Below are positions 5,252 to 11,343 of a stretch of 11,343 bases of DNA, piece after piece. The stretch comes from Candidatus Caccousia avistercoris. Lineage in GTDB: Bacteria; Bacillota; Clostridia; Oscillospirales; Acutalibacteraceae. Made by a program: the position numbers and the translations under genes. How positions within the stretch are numbered: position 1 is the stretch's first letter; every line of letters begins with the position of its first letter. Location: contig DVMK01000136.1 in NCBI GenBank assembly GCA_018715025.1, positions 1 through 11,343 on the forward strand, given 5' to 3'. The notes under the pieces were generated by a model that was not told the DNA's origin, ran no database searches, and worked only from the letters and a program-made list of their open reading frames with translations.

Positions 5252-6807
5252 TGGGCGGCCTCCTTCCCGGCGGCCATTTCGGCCAGCACGCTGTCGAACA
5301 AGGCGGCGAGCCTGTCGATCATGGGTTCTGTGGTGATGAGCGGCAGCTTGGTGAGCGCCACCGGCGGGCAGTTGGGCTTGTAGGCCTGCGCGCTGATGTC
5401 CACACACCTCTCCCGGTTCATGCGGGTGCAGAAGTCCACCGCATCCTCCACCTGGGCAAAGGAAAGCGCCGTCATGTGGGCGTCGCCCTCTACCCCGGTG
5501 CAGAGCTGGGGATATTTCTGCGCCAGCGCTTGAAGCCTTTGGTGGTAACAGCGGCCCGCCTCTTCTATGTGCGGCCCGTTGGCCCCAATAAATTCCATGG
5601 TGATCAGGTAAGCCAGGCTGGCCAGCTCTTCCTGACCGTTGGTGACCAGCGCGCCGAACTGGCTCAGGCTGTCAAAGGCGGCGCTGGTGAGGATTTTGCT
5701 AGCCGGGTAAACGCCGCCGGGGAACCCTTTGCCCACAGAGACAAAGTCGGGGGAAAGGCCGTACCGGCGGAACAGGAACAGCCCGCCGTACCAGGCGCAG
5801 GACTGGATTTCGTCGCACAGCACGGGGGTGTCGGTGGCGCGGCATATCTGGTAGGCCTGCTGCAGGTACTCCTGGGTAAGGCGGATTCCGCCGTAATTCA
5901 TAAGGATGATCTCGTGGCAGAAGCCTGCTGTCTTGTATTTCCCCTCGTTCCAGCGGCGCAGGGCGGCGGCAAAGGCCTCGGAATCGTTGATGGGCACGGA
6001 CACCACCTTGTACAGCCCGCTTTTCTCCGCGGCTGCGGAGAACTGGGGCCAAAGGCCCCGCAGCGTCTGGGCCAGCACGGTGGTGCCGTGGTAATTCCCG
6101 GCCAGTCCGCCCGCGTTGTCCGCCATCACCACAAACACCGGGATGCGGCCGGCGTACTGGGCGGGGGCGCCGTCGATGGTGTAAAAGCGGGAGAGCATCA
6201 TTTTCAGCGCGGCCTCCACCGCCAGCGAGCCGGTTTCCAGGTTGATGACGGTGTTCAGCACGCCCGGCTCCTTTTTCGCCAGCACACGGTCCAGTTCCGG
6301 GTCAGAGGGGGAGAGGCCGTTGGCCGCCGCAATGAGGCGCCGTTCCAGCGTGCGGGTGATAAAGCCGCGGGTGTTGTTGTGGGTGGCGTTGGGAATTCCC
6401 AGAAGCTTGGCCTTCTCAATCAGCCCGTAGCCTGGAAAATCATGCCCCAGGGGGATTTGGTAATGCTCGCTTTTGCCTGCAAAGTACAGGTGGCCGTCCT
6501 CCCCAATGCGGAAAGCCCCCAGCCCGCCCAGGGGGGCCGCAAAGCTGTGCTGGGCGGCCCGGTACGAATGGGTGGGCGCGCCGTCCTCGGTGTCTGCAAA
6601 GGGAGGGGCCAGCTGGCGGCCCACCTGCTCCATCAGCTCTTCCTGGCGGCGGGCGAAGCTTTCCGGGTAAAAGTCGACCGGTTCCCCGGCTATGGCGCGC
6701 AGGGCCTGAAAATCCTCGCCTGTCAGGGCGGCGCGGGCGCGGCACACAGCCGTTGTGTATTCTTCGCCAAGCAGGTCTGCCAGGGAACGCCGGATGTTTT
6801 GTATCAT
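5248..6807 (-). CDS. Class III (fold type I) PLP-dependent aminotransferase, long form
   Basis: This 519-residue enzyme should move an amino group between an amino donor and an aldehyde or ketone. Core motifs run in family order: ETGSLAVEAALKM (191-203, cofactor-phosphate region), NYHGTT (238-243), CDEIQS (331-336, with the PLP-ring aspartate D332) and SVGKGFPGG (357-365) with the Schiff-base lysine K360. Most class III members have 420-460 residues; here roughly 100 residues precede the usual core, with no signal peptide or recognisable domain. The ATG at 6807 has AAAGGAG upstream and lies 28 nt after the isomerase stop; the open frame upstream of it overlaps the isomerase. The stop is shared with the next start. 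Inside a sugar isomerase/kinase/aldolase operon, an amino-sugar or amino-polyol substrate is the natural suspicion, in the deaminating direction if the operon is catabolic. A glutamate-1-semialdehyde aminomutase role is unlikely in this context. Confidence 0.88.
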   Translation of the reverse strand: MIQNIRRSLADLLGEEYTTAVCRARAALTGEDFQALRAIAGEPVDFYPESFARRQEELMEQVGRQLAPPFADTEDGAPTHSYRAAQHSFAAPLGGLGAFRIGEDGHLYFAGKSEHYQIPLGHDFPGYGLIEKAKLLGIPNATHNNTRGFITRTLERRLIAAANGLSPSDPELDRVLAKKEPGVLNTVINLETGSLAVEAALKMMLSRFYTIDGAPAQYAGRIPVFVVMADNAGGLAGNYHGTTVLAQTLRGLWPQFSAAAEKSGLYKVVSVPINDSEAFAAALRRWNEGKYKTAGFCHEIILMNYGGIRLTQEYLQQAYQICRATDTPVLCDEIQSCAWYGGLFLFRRYGLSPDFVSVGKGFPGGVYPASKILTSAAFDSLSQFGALVTNGQEELASLAYLITMEFIGANGPHIEEAGRCYHQRLQALAQKYPQLCTGVEGDAHMTALSFAQVEDAVDFCTRMNRERCVDISAQAYKPNCPPVALTKLPLITTEPMIDRLAALFDSVLAEMAAGKEAAQ

Positions 6808-6835
6808 AATCGATTTCTCCTTTCCTTGCCGTTCT

Positions 6836-8233
6836 TTATACCTGTACAAATTCAATGTCCAGCAGGCGGCACAGCAGGCGGATCCGTTCTGTGCGGCTGC
6901 CGCACACAATGGCCTCGTGGTGGGTGCCGCCCTGCTCCAGCCATGCGGTTACGCAGGGGCGCACGCCGGAGGCGGGGCGGAAAAACATGTAGGGCATGTC
7001 GATTTTGCGCAGATCGCACCGGTCCAGAATTTCGCCCGGGGCGTACACCAGCCGGAAGCGGTCGCCGCCCAGGTGCGCCAGGCTCATCACCCCGGCGGGG
7101 CCGGGCTCGGGGGTGAAAATAGGGGTAGGCGGGTTGGAAAGGCCTCCCTCCAGAAAGACCCGGTCCATCAGGAAGGGCTTTTTGTCCCTGCGGCACATGG
7201 CCCAGTTGCCCTCGCCCGCGTGGCACAGCAGAATCGCCTCCTGCGCCAGGTCCATCATATACATTTCGCTGAAATCCGCCTGTCCGCACAGGCTGGCCAT
7301 GGCGGCCACCAGCGTGGCTGTGGTGGCGTCCCCCTCGGCCGCGTACCCGTAGCCGTCGGCCATCAGGCTGGAGGCCGCCAGGAAGGGCAGGTGCTCGAAG
7401 CGCCCGTCCGCCCCGAATTCCTCAAAGTGTATGGTGTAGCCCGCGTAGCCGTTTTCCTCCAAATACCGCTTCAGCCCCAGGTACATGCGCACAGACTCGG
7501 CGTGGCGCTCCGGGGGCAGCTTGGGGTCTATGTCGAACACGGTGTGCTCGTAGGCCACCCGCTCCGCTATCTCCCCGGCCGTCACCTGCGCGCAGGCCCG
7601 CTGTACGGTGCCGATGGAGTCGTAGACGAATTCCGGCCCCAGCTTGCGGTAAACGGCCATGTCGTCGGTGATCACGTCGCCCATGCCGGCCAGCTTGCCC
7701 ACAATGGCGATCTTCATCTGCCGCAGGGCGCGCTGGGTGCGCACCGCCGCGCCGAAATCGGCAACAAAGGCGGCCAGCTCGCCGTTTTTCCGGCTGCCTG
7801 CGAAAAAGACGCAGGGAATGCCCGCGCGCATAAGGCAGTTGGCGTTGTCCTGGGCGCCGTGGATTCCCTGGTTTACCGTCAGCTCCAGCTCTTCAAAGTC
7901 GCAGCCGGTGGTTTCGTCCGGCTGCACCAGGGCCAGCGCCAGGGGAAGGCTGTTGCGCTGCATGGCGTGCACCAGGTACTGCCCCTGGGAGTAGCTGAGC
8001 ATCAGGATCAGGATGCCGTCCAGGCCGTCGGCGTTGTACTGTGCGGTAATGGCCTCTATGTCCTCCCGGTTCAGCGCCGGGCGGGGAAAAACGCAGTCGG
8101 CTACGCCGGCCAGCGAAGCGGCGACCTCCTCCGCGTACCGGCGCTGCCGGGCGGTGATGCCGGGGAACAGGGGCTCGTAGCCCTCCAGCATAAGGGCCAG
8201 AATGCCCAGGCGGGGTTTTCGCTGCAATTCCAT
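6836..8233 (-). CDS. L-arabinose/L-fucose isomerase-family sugar isomerase
   Basis: This 465-residue enzyme of the AraA/FucI superfamily interconverts an aldose and a ketose using a divalent metal. Counterparts of all four AraA metal/catalytic residues are visible: E300 in YAAEGDATTA, E323 in FSEMYMMD, H338 in LLCHAGEGN and H438/H439 in GGTHHE. Other family hallmarks are KLAGMGDVITDD (180-191) and LPFLAASSLMADGYGY (282-297). It is a little shorter than E. coli AraA (500), and its sequence is distant enough that the sugar need not be arabinose. The ATG at 8233 has AAGGAGGT (8242-8249) 8 nt upstream, one of the strongest ribosome sites in the window. It lies 54 nt after the FGGY kinase. That gap carries a one-mismatch copy of the locus operator (8251-8262), next to the ribosome site. 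Confidence 0.9.
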   Translation of the reverse strand: MELQRKPRLGILALMLEGYEPLFPGITARQRRYAEEVAASLAGVADCVFPRPALNREDIEAITAQYNADGLDGILILMLSYSQGQYLVHAMQRNSLPLALALVQPDETTGCDFEELELTVNQGIHGAQDNANCLMRAGIPCVFFAGSRKNGELAAFVADFGAAVRTQRALRQMKIAIVGKLAGMGDVITDDMAVYRKLGPEFVYDSIGTVQRACAQVTAGEIAERVAYEHTVFDIDPKLPPERHAESVRMYLGLKRYLEENGYAGYTIHFEEFGADGRFEHLPFLAASSLMADGYGYAAEGDATTATLVAAMASLCGQADFSEMYMMDLAQEAILLCHAGEGNWAMCRRDKKPFLMDRVFLEGGLSNPPTPIFTPEPGPAGVMSLAHLGGDRFRLVYAPGEILDRCDLRKIDMPYMFFRPASGVRPCVTAWLEQGGTHHEAIVCGSRTERIRLLCRLLDIEFVQV

Positions 8234-8250
8234 AACCTTTTACCTCCTTG

Positions 8251-8265
8251 ATTTCTAATAATATT
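8251..8265. promoter_or_regulatory. Degenerate operator copy between kinase and isomerase genes
   Basis: ATTTCTAATAAT (8251-8262) differs from the locus 12-mer ATTACTAATAAT at one position. Only one half (CTAATAATATT, 8255-8265) is well conserved, so the dyad is broken. It lies in the 54-nt gap between the FGGY kinase and the isomerase, an AT-rich patch in GC-rich surroundings. It could be a weak internal repressor site or a relic of an old promoter. Confidence 0.45.
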
Positions 8266-8287
8266 GAATCGGGCCCTGCTGCGGCCC

Positions 8288-9826
8288 TCAAAACCTGCGG
8301 TACAGGGGCTTCACAGCCTCGTACAGGCTTTTGTACAGCCCGTACGCCTTTTCGTAGGCGGGGGCGTTGTCCGGGTTCGGCAGGCAGGCCGCGCTTTCGC
8401 CGCAGGCGGGCAGAACACCGAGGGAGATGAGCCCGCAGCCCCAGCCGGCCAGCAGGGCCGCGCCCATGGCGGTGGCCTCGCTGCAGGCGGGTACGCGGAA
8501 GCAGCGGCCGCAGGCGTCGGCCTTTATTTGCTGCCACAGGGCGCTGCGCGCGCCTCCGCCCAGGGAATAGACCGCTTCGGCAGGGCAGCCGAGAGAGTCC
8601 AGCAGGGCGAAGAAATCCCGCAGAAGGAACGCGACGGATTCCATCACGCTGCGGGCAAGGTGGGCCCGCGTGGTGGAAAGGCGCGCCCCGAAGAAGGCGG
8701 CGCGCGCTTCCGGGCAGGCGTCCGGGTCCACGCTTCCTGACAGGAACGGCAGGAACACCACGCCCTCGCAGCCGCAGGGGATTTTTTGCGCCATGGCGTC
8801 CAGGGCGGCGTAGCCCGCCCCGCCCTCAGGCAGGTCGGGGCAGAATTCGTCCCGGAACCACCGCAGCGCCATGCCCGCCGTATTCCCAATGGGAAGGTAC
8901 AGGTATTTGCCGGGCAGCGCGTGGCGGTAAATGGTAACGTGGTGGCCGCTGCGGAACACAGGCGCGTCTGTGCAGGCGGCCATAACCAGCGCGGTGCCAG
9001 TGGTCTCGGTGACGGTGCCGGGGCGCGTGCAGCCTGCGGCCAGCGCCGCCGCCGTCTGGTCCATAGCCCCGGCAATCACGGGGATCCCCGGGGGCAGGCC
9101 CAGCTCTGCCGCGGGCCCCGGCAGCAGCAGCCCCGCAGGTTCGCCGCATTCCAGAAGCTCCGGCAGCAGCCCGGCGGGGATGCCCGCGGCGGCAAGCCCC
9201 TGGGCCCAGAGGCCGTCGCTGTGCAGGTCAAACCATCCGGTGGAGGTTTGCAGGGATTTTTCGCTCACAAAGCGGCCGGTCAGCCAGTGAAGAAGGTAAT
9301 CCTCCAGCAGCAGGATTTTGTGGGTGCGGGCAAAGATCTCCGGCTCGTTTTTCCGCAGCCAAAGCAGCTTGGCCAGCGGGAGCGCGCCGGAAATTTCCGG
9401 CAGGCCCGTCGTTTGGTAAAACGCTTCGCCCTCCAGCACGCCCTGCAGGGAACGGGCTTCCGCTTCTGCGCGGCTGTCCAGCCACACAAGGAAGGGGCGC
9501 AGCGGTTCGCCTGCCGCGTCCACCGGGGCCAGGGTTTCCCCCTGGGTGGTAATCCCTATGGCCGCAGGCTCCCACCCGGGGGCCTGCGCCAGGGCGGCGG
9601 CCAGCCCGGCCCGCGCGGCGGCCTTGTACTGCTCCCCGCGGGCCTCTGCCCGTTCCCCCTGCGTGCAGAGGGTGTACTCCTGCACGCTGCAGGCCAAAAG
9701 CTCCAGCCGGGGAGAAAACAGGCACGCCTTCACGGCGGTGGTGCCCGCATCCAGCACGGCGATGCAGGGGCCCGGCCTGCCGGTGAGGGCTGCGGCGGCA
9801 GGAGCCGCTGTCTGTGTCTGCGCCAT
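8288..9826 (-). CDS. FGGY-family carbohydrate kinase (xylulokinase/fuculokinase-like)
   Basis: This 512-residue actin-fold kinase phosphorylates a ketose or polyol with ATP. Motifs are LDAGTTAVKA near the N-terminus (DAGTT 26-30, phosphate 1 loop), VWLDSRAEAE (114-123), GAMDQTAAALAAG (253-265) with catalytic base D256, and SLGGGARS (421-428) followed by the C-terminal nucleotide-binding part. Length is normal. A TTG two codons earlier overlaps the aldolase stop, but GGGAGG would then be only a few bases away. The ATG at 9826, 8 nt from GGGAGG, fits better; it lies 2 nt after the aldolase stop, so the genes are coupled. With the isomerase and aldolase it completes the aldose, ketose, ketose-phosphate, DHAP logic of fucose- or rhamnose-type pathways. 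The individual sugar cannot be assigned. Confidence 0.92.
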   Translation of the reverse strand: MAQTQTAAPAAAALTGRPGPCIAVLDAGTTAVKACLFSPRLELLACSVQEYTLCTQGERAEARGEQYKAAARAGLAAALAQAPGWEPAAIGITTQGETLAPVDAAGEPLRPFLVWLDSRAEAEARSLQGVLEGEAFYQTTGLPEISGALPLAKLLWLRKNEPEIFARTHKILLLEDYLLHWLTGRFVSEKSLQTSTGWFDLHSDGLWAQGLAAAGIPAGLLPELLECGEPAGLLLPGPAAELGLPPGIPVIAGAMDQTAAALAAGCTRPGTVTETTGTALVMAACTDAPVFRSGHHVTIYRHALPGKYLYLPIGNTAGMALRWFRDEFCPDLPEGGAGYAALDAMAQKIPCGCEGVVFLPFLSGSVDPDACPEARAAFFGARLSTTRAHLARSVMESVAFLLRDFFALLDSLGCPAEAVYSLGGGARSALWQQIKADACGRCFRVPACSEATAMGAALLAGWGCGLISLGVLPACGESAACLPNPDNAPAYEKAYGLYKSLYEAVKPLYRRF

Positions 9827-9828
9827 GT

Positions 9829-10668
9829 TCAAGCCCTCCCATCGCTGCCGAACACCAGCATGTGGCGCATGGTTTCGCGCTTGACCGCTTCGGTGATGAA
9901 GGGCATCAGCTCGAACGCGCCCGTCGTCTCGTCAAAGCGGGCGTGCGCGGCGCGGGCGGCGGCTAAGTTGTTGTGGGTGAAAATGTTGATTTTTGATATT
10001 CCATGTGCGATGCAGGCGCGGAAATCATCGTCGGAAAGTCCGCTGCTCCCGTGCAGCACCAGCGGCGTCCGGCAGGCGCCTGCGATGCTTGCCAGAAGCT
10101 CCAGCTCAAGCCTGGGCTTTTCCTTATATACGCCATGGGCGGTGCCGATGGCCACGGCTAAGGCGTCGCAGCCGCTTTCCTCCGCAAAGCGCAGGGCGTC
10201 CGAAAGCTGGGTGCCCACAGTCCTGGCAACCGCTTCCTCCGCGGAGCCGTTGGACCCCACATGGCCGATTTCGGCTTCCAGCGAGCATCCGGCGGCGTGG
10301 GCCTTGGCGGCCATTTCCCGGGTGCGGCGCACATTTTCTTCAAAGGGAAGCATGCTGCAGTCGTACATAACAGAGGAAAAGCCCAGGCGGATGGCTTCCT
10401 CCACCAGTTCCGGCGTGAAGCCGTGGTCAAAATGCAGCGCCACGGGAACGCTGGCCCGGCGCGCCATGCCCAGCATCATACCGGCGTATTCCGCCAGAGA
10501 GGCGCCGGGCAGAAGGCTTTCTGCCGGGCCGATAATCACAGGGGAGCGCAGCTCCTCCGCCGCGGCAAGAATCCCCTTCGTCATCTCCAGCGTGACGCAG
10601 TTGAACAGGCCGACGGCATAATGCTTTTCGCGGGTGTCGGCAAGAATGGTTTTCAAATTGACTAACAT
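9829..10668 (-). CDS. Class II fructose/tagatose-bisphosphate aldolase family protein (ketose-phosphate aldolase)
   Basis: This 279-residue zinc-dependent TIM-barrel aldolase resembles the KbaY/GatY/FbaA group, which splits ketose (bis)phosphates to DHAP plus an aldehyde. The zinc ligands H82 (with D81 in HFDHG), H178 (GTAHG) and H206 (LVLHGSSG) are all present. The phosphate-binding INIFT (227-231) and the internal LEAEIG (130-135) also match. Length is close to E. coli KbaY/GatY (284-286). The ATG at 10668 has AAGGAGG about 9 nt upstream. It is the first gene of the five-gene minus-strand operon, with the FGGY kinase starting 2 nt after its stop. The group acts on several sugars (tagatose, fructose, sulfofructose and others), so the exact substrate is open. 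The context suggests a ketose 1-phosphate or 1,6-bisphosphate made by the FGGY kinase, alone or with the PfkB kinase. Confidence 0.92.
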   Translation of the reverse strand: MLVNLKTILADTREKHYAVGLFNCVTLEMTKGILAAAEELRSPVIIGPAESLLPGASLAEYAGMMLGMARRASVPVALHFDHGFTPELVEEAIRLGFSSVMYDCSMLPFEENVRRTREMAAKAHAAGCSLEAEIGHVGSNGSAEEAVARTVGTQLSDALRFAEESGCDALAVAIGTAHGVYKEKPRLELELLASIAGACRTPLVLHGSSGLSDDDFRACIAHGISKINIFTHNNLAAARAAHARFDETTGAFELMPFITEAVKRETMRHMLVFGSDGRA

Positions 10669-10722
10669 GACGGTCGCCCTCCTTAATGGGATTGCTTTCT
10701 TTCGGAAAATCTCTCGCCCCGG

Positions 10723-10754
10723 CCCGCCTTCCCCTTCTGGGGGGAGAGGGCGGG
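10723..10754 (-). repeat. GC-rich hairpin in the leader of the minus-strand operon
   Basis: The outer arms CCCGCC (10723-10728) and GGCGGG (10749-10754) enclose TCCCC (10730-10734) and GGGGA (10741-10745) with a 6-nt loop. It falls between operator O3 and the aldolase start, so it should be transcribed as part of the leader if the start site lies near O3. It resembles the dispersed palindromes seen in the 3.2-4.1 kb region. Confidence 0.6.
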
Positions 10755-10815
10755 GAAATGGCTTTGCAGTGCGCCTGCACCGCGTGATACCGAGAGAAAA
10801 TCTGCTAATAAAAAT

Positions 10816-10836
10816 TTAATTATTAGTAATTTTTAA
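10816..10836. promoter_or_regulatory. Operator O3 upstream of the minus-strand operon
   Basis: This imperfect 21-bp dyad is centred on 10826. On the minus strand it contains the exact 12-mer ATTACTAATAAT (10830-10819). It lies about 150 bp upstream of the first gene of the minus-strand operon and 59 bp upstream of the -35 box of the permease promoter. No clear -35/-10 pair for the minus operon is visible; TTGCAC on the minus strand at about 10854-10849 is a weak -35 candidate that would place O3 over the -10 region. Confidence 0.7.
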
Positions 10837-10894
10837 GAAATACAGTTGTGCAATTCGACCAAATAAAAATGGAACTTTTTAAAGGGAAATTAGC

Positions 10895-10923
10895 TTGACA
10901 ACCCAAATAAATGCTGATATAGT
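10895..10923 (+). promoter_or_regulatory. Sigma-A promoter of the ABC transporter unit
   Basis: TTGACA (10895-10900), a 17-bp spacer and TATAGT (10918-10923) form a near-consensus promoter. The start site should be near 10930, giving an unusually long leader of about 130 nt before the permease. That leader contains a 12-bp inverted repeat and operator O4. Confidence 0.8.
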
Positions 10924-10942
10924 GTTATTAAAATCAAGTGTT

Positions 10943-11005
10943 TGCAAGGATATTGTGCCACAGGTGCCAGCTAAAAGTCAAGTGAAAAAGAGAAATATCC
11001 TTGCA
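10943..11005 (+). other. 12-bp perfect inverted repeat in the transporter leader
   Basis: TGCAAGGATATT (10943-10954) is exactly complementary to AATATCCTTGCA (10994-11005), with 39 nt between; two G-U pairs could extend the stem. The loop holds GTGCCA twice (10955-10960, 10964-10969), and TCAAGTG occurs at 10934-10940 and 10978-10984. It lies wholly inside the predicted leader. No T run follows, so it is not an intrinsic terminator. It may be an RNA structure or a paired protein site. Confidence 0.6.
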
Positions 11006-11025
11006 GGAAAAACAGAAAAATTATT

Positions 11026-11046
11026 AATTTTATTACTAATAATATT
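11026..11046. promoter_or_regulatory. Operator O4 just upstream of the permease start
   Basis: The central 13 bp, TTATTACTAATAA (11030-11042), are a perfect dyad around C at 11036, with further matching bases out to 11026 and 11046. It contains the exact locus 12-mer (11032-11043). It lies about 105 bp downstream of the predicted start site and directly before the ribosome site. Its centre is 210 bp from that of O3. Confidence 0.78.
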
Positions 11047-11061
11047 TTGGGAGGGATGGCT

Positions 11062-11343
11062 ATGGCGAGACAAATGGCGGCCCGGCCGAAAAATCATTCG
11101 GCGCCGGGAGTTGGCAGGCGGTTCGTCACAAGCGTGCGGAAGTATTGGTTCATCTACCTTCTGGCTGCGCCTGGGTTTGTGTTTCTTCTGCTGTTCAGCT
11201 ACGCACCCATGTATGGGATTCTGCTGGCCTTTAAGGACTACAAGATGAACCTGGGGGTGTGGGGAAGCCCCTGGGTGGGGCTGCAGCATTACCAGGAGCT
11301 GTTTTCCGATCCTGTGTTTATACAAGCCTTTCAGAACACCATT
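11062..11343 (+). CDS. LplB-type ABC transporter permease, N-terminus (partial, runs off right edge)
   Basis: The 94 residues seen are the start of an inner-membrane permease of the CUT1 (UgpA/LplB) carbohydrate ABC transporter family. After a basic cytoplasmic N-terminus comes the first membrane helix at about residues 29-48 (WFIYLLAAPGFVFLLLF). It is followed by the hallmark stretch YAPMYGILLAFKDY (47-60) and GSPWVGLQHYQELF (68-81), strongly like LplB/YtcP permeases of Firmicutes. I prefer the ATG at 11062, because GGGAGGG (11049-11055) is then 6 nt away; the ATG at 11056 abuts the ribosome site. Family knowledge: such permeases pair with a second permease (YtcP type) and a lipoprotein binding protein, expected just right of the window, and share an ATPase encoded elsewhere. 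It probably imports the substrate of the enzymes in this locus. Confidence 0.92.
   Translation, partial: MARQMAARPKNHSAPGVGRRFVTSVRKYWFIYLLAAPGFVFLLLFSYAPMYGILLAFKDYKMNLGVWGSPWVGLQHYQELFSDPVFIQAFQNTI

Larger units (their letters stand above)
10669..11061. promoter_or_regulatory. Divergent control region between aldolase operon and permease
   Basis: This 393-bp region has no credible gene. From left to right it holds the ribosome site of the aldolase gene, the GC-rich leader hairpin (10723-10754), operator O3, the permease promoter, the 12-bp inverted repeat and operator O4. The composition switches from GC-rich to strongly AT-rich at about 10795. Confidence 0.75.

Noticed and set aside
5248..6807. 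Glutamate-1-semialdehyde aminomutase (heme pathway) as the identity of the class III aminotransferase
   Set aside because: The length, the operon context and the absence of any tetrapyrrole gene argue against it; the class III fold alone does not indicate that function.
4052..10621. Long plus-strand open frames (about 440-620 codons) opposite the minus-strand operon
   Set aside because: They lie antisense to genes with clear domains and catalytic residues. Long antisense frames are expected from GC-rich codon use, and their translations match no family I recognise.
10895..11248. Possible leader protein starting at TTG 10895, overlapping the permease
   Set aside because: Its start codon is the -35 box of a strong promoter, it has no ribosome site, and it runs out of frame through the permease gene.
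1..11343. tRNA, rRNA, CRISPR array, transposase or phage genes
   Set aside because: I looked on both strands and saw no tRNA-like cloverleaf, regular spaced repeats, or transposase or integrase motifs.

Overview
The window is a carbohydrate-catabolism locus of about 11.3 kb from what is most likely an anaerobic, GC-rich Firmicute, probably an Oscillospiraceae/Ruminococcaceae-type gut bacterium. The reasons are a LacI-type regulator paired with an LplB-type (CUT1) ABC permease, strong AGGAGG ribosome sites, GC-rich genes separated by very AT-rich control regions, and a hairpin-rich intergenic region of the CTCCCTC...GAGGGAG kind that I associate with this group. The lineage is an inference; no rRNA or marker gene is present.

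Layout. (1) 1-122, minus: the N-terminus of a LacI-family repressor that runs off the left edge. (2) 123-327: a divergent control region with two good sigma-A promoters and two AT-rich palindromic operators. (3) 328-3145, plus: a tight three-gene operon of PfkB-family sugar kinase, HpcH/HpaI class II aldolase and D-2-hydroxyacid dehydrogenase, closed by a textbook terminator at 3161-3190. (4) 3191-4114: about 920 bp of non-coding, hairpin-rich DNA between convergent operons. (5) 10668 down to 4115, minus: a five-gene operon of class II (tagatose/fructose-bisphosphate type) aldolase, FGGY kinase, L-arabinose/L-fucose isomerase-like enzyme, class III aminotransferase and Gfo/Idh/MocA oxidoreductase. 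(6) 10669-11061: a second divergent control region with two more copies of the operator. (7) 11062 to the right edge, plus: the N-terminus of an LplB-type permease.

How it may work together. The isomerase, FGGY kinase and class II aldolase form the classic isomerise, phosphorylate, cleave-to-DHAP route. The plus-strand operon adds a second kinase, a pyruvate-forming type of aldolase and a reductase for the resulting 2-oxo or hydroxy acid. The unusual partners are a long class III aminotransferase and a Gfo/Idh dehydrogenase, translationally coupled to each other. They suggest that the substrate is an amino-substituted or otherwise modified sugar or polyol, imported by the CUT1 transporter. 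I do not recognise a described pathway with this exact gene set, and the substrate cannot be read from the sequence.

Regulation. The 12-mer ATTACTAATAAT occurs exactly at three places (286-297; 10830-10819 on minus; 11032-11043) and with one mismatch at two more (150-161; 8251-8262). All five lie outside coding sequence and beside the transcription units, so one LacI-type repressor probably controls the whole locus. The two operator pairs are 136 bp and 210 bp apart centre to centre, close to 13 and 20 helical turns, which fits repression by DNA looping.
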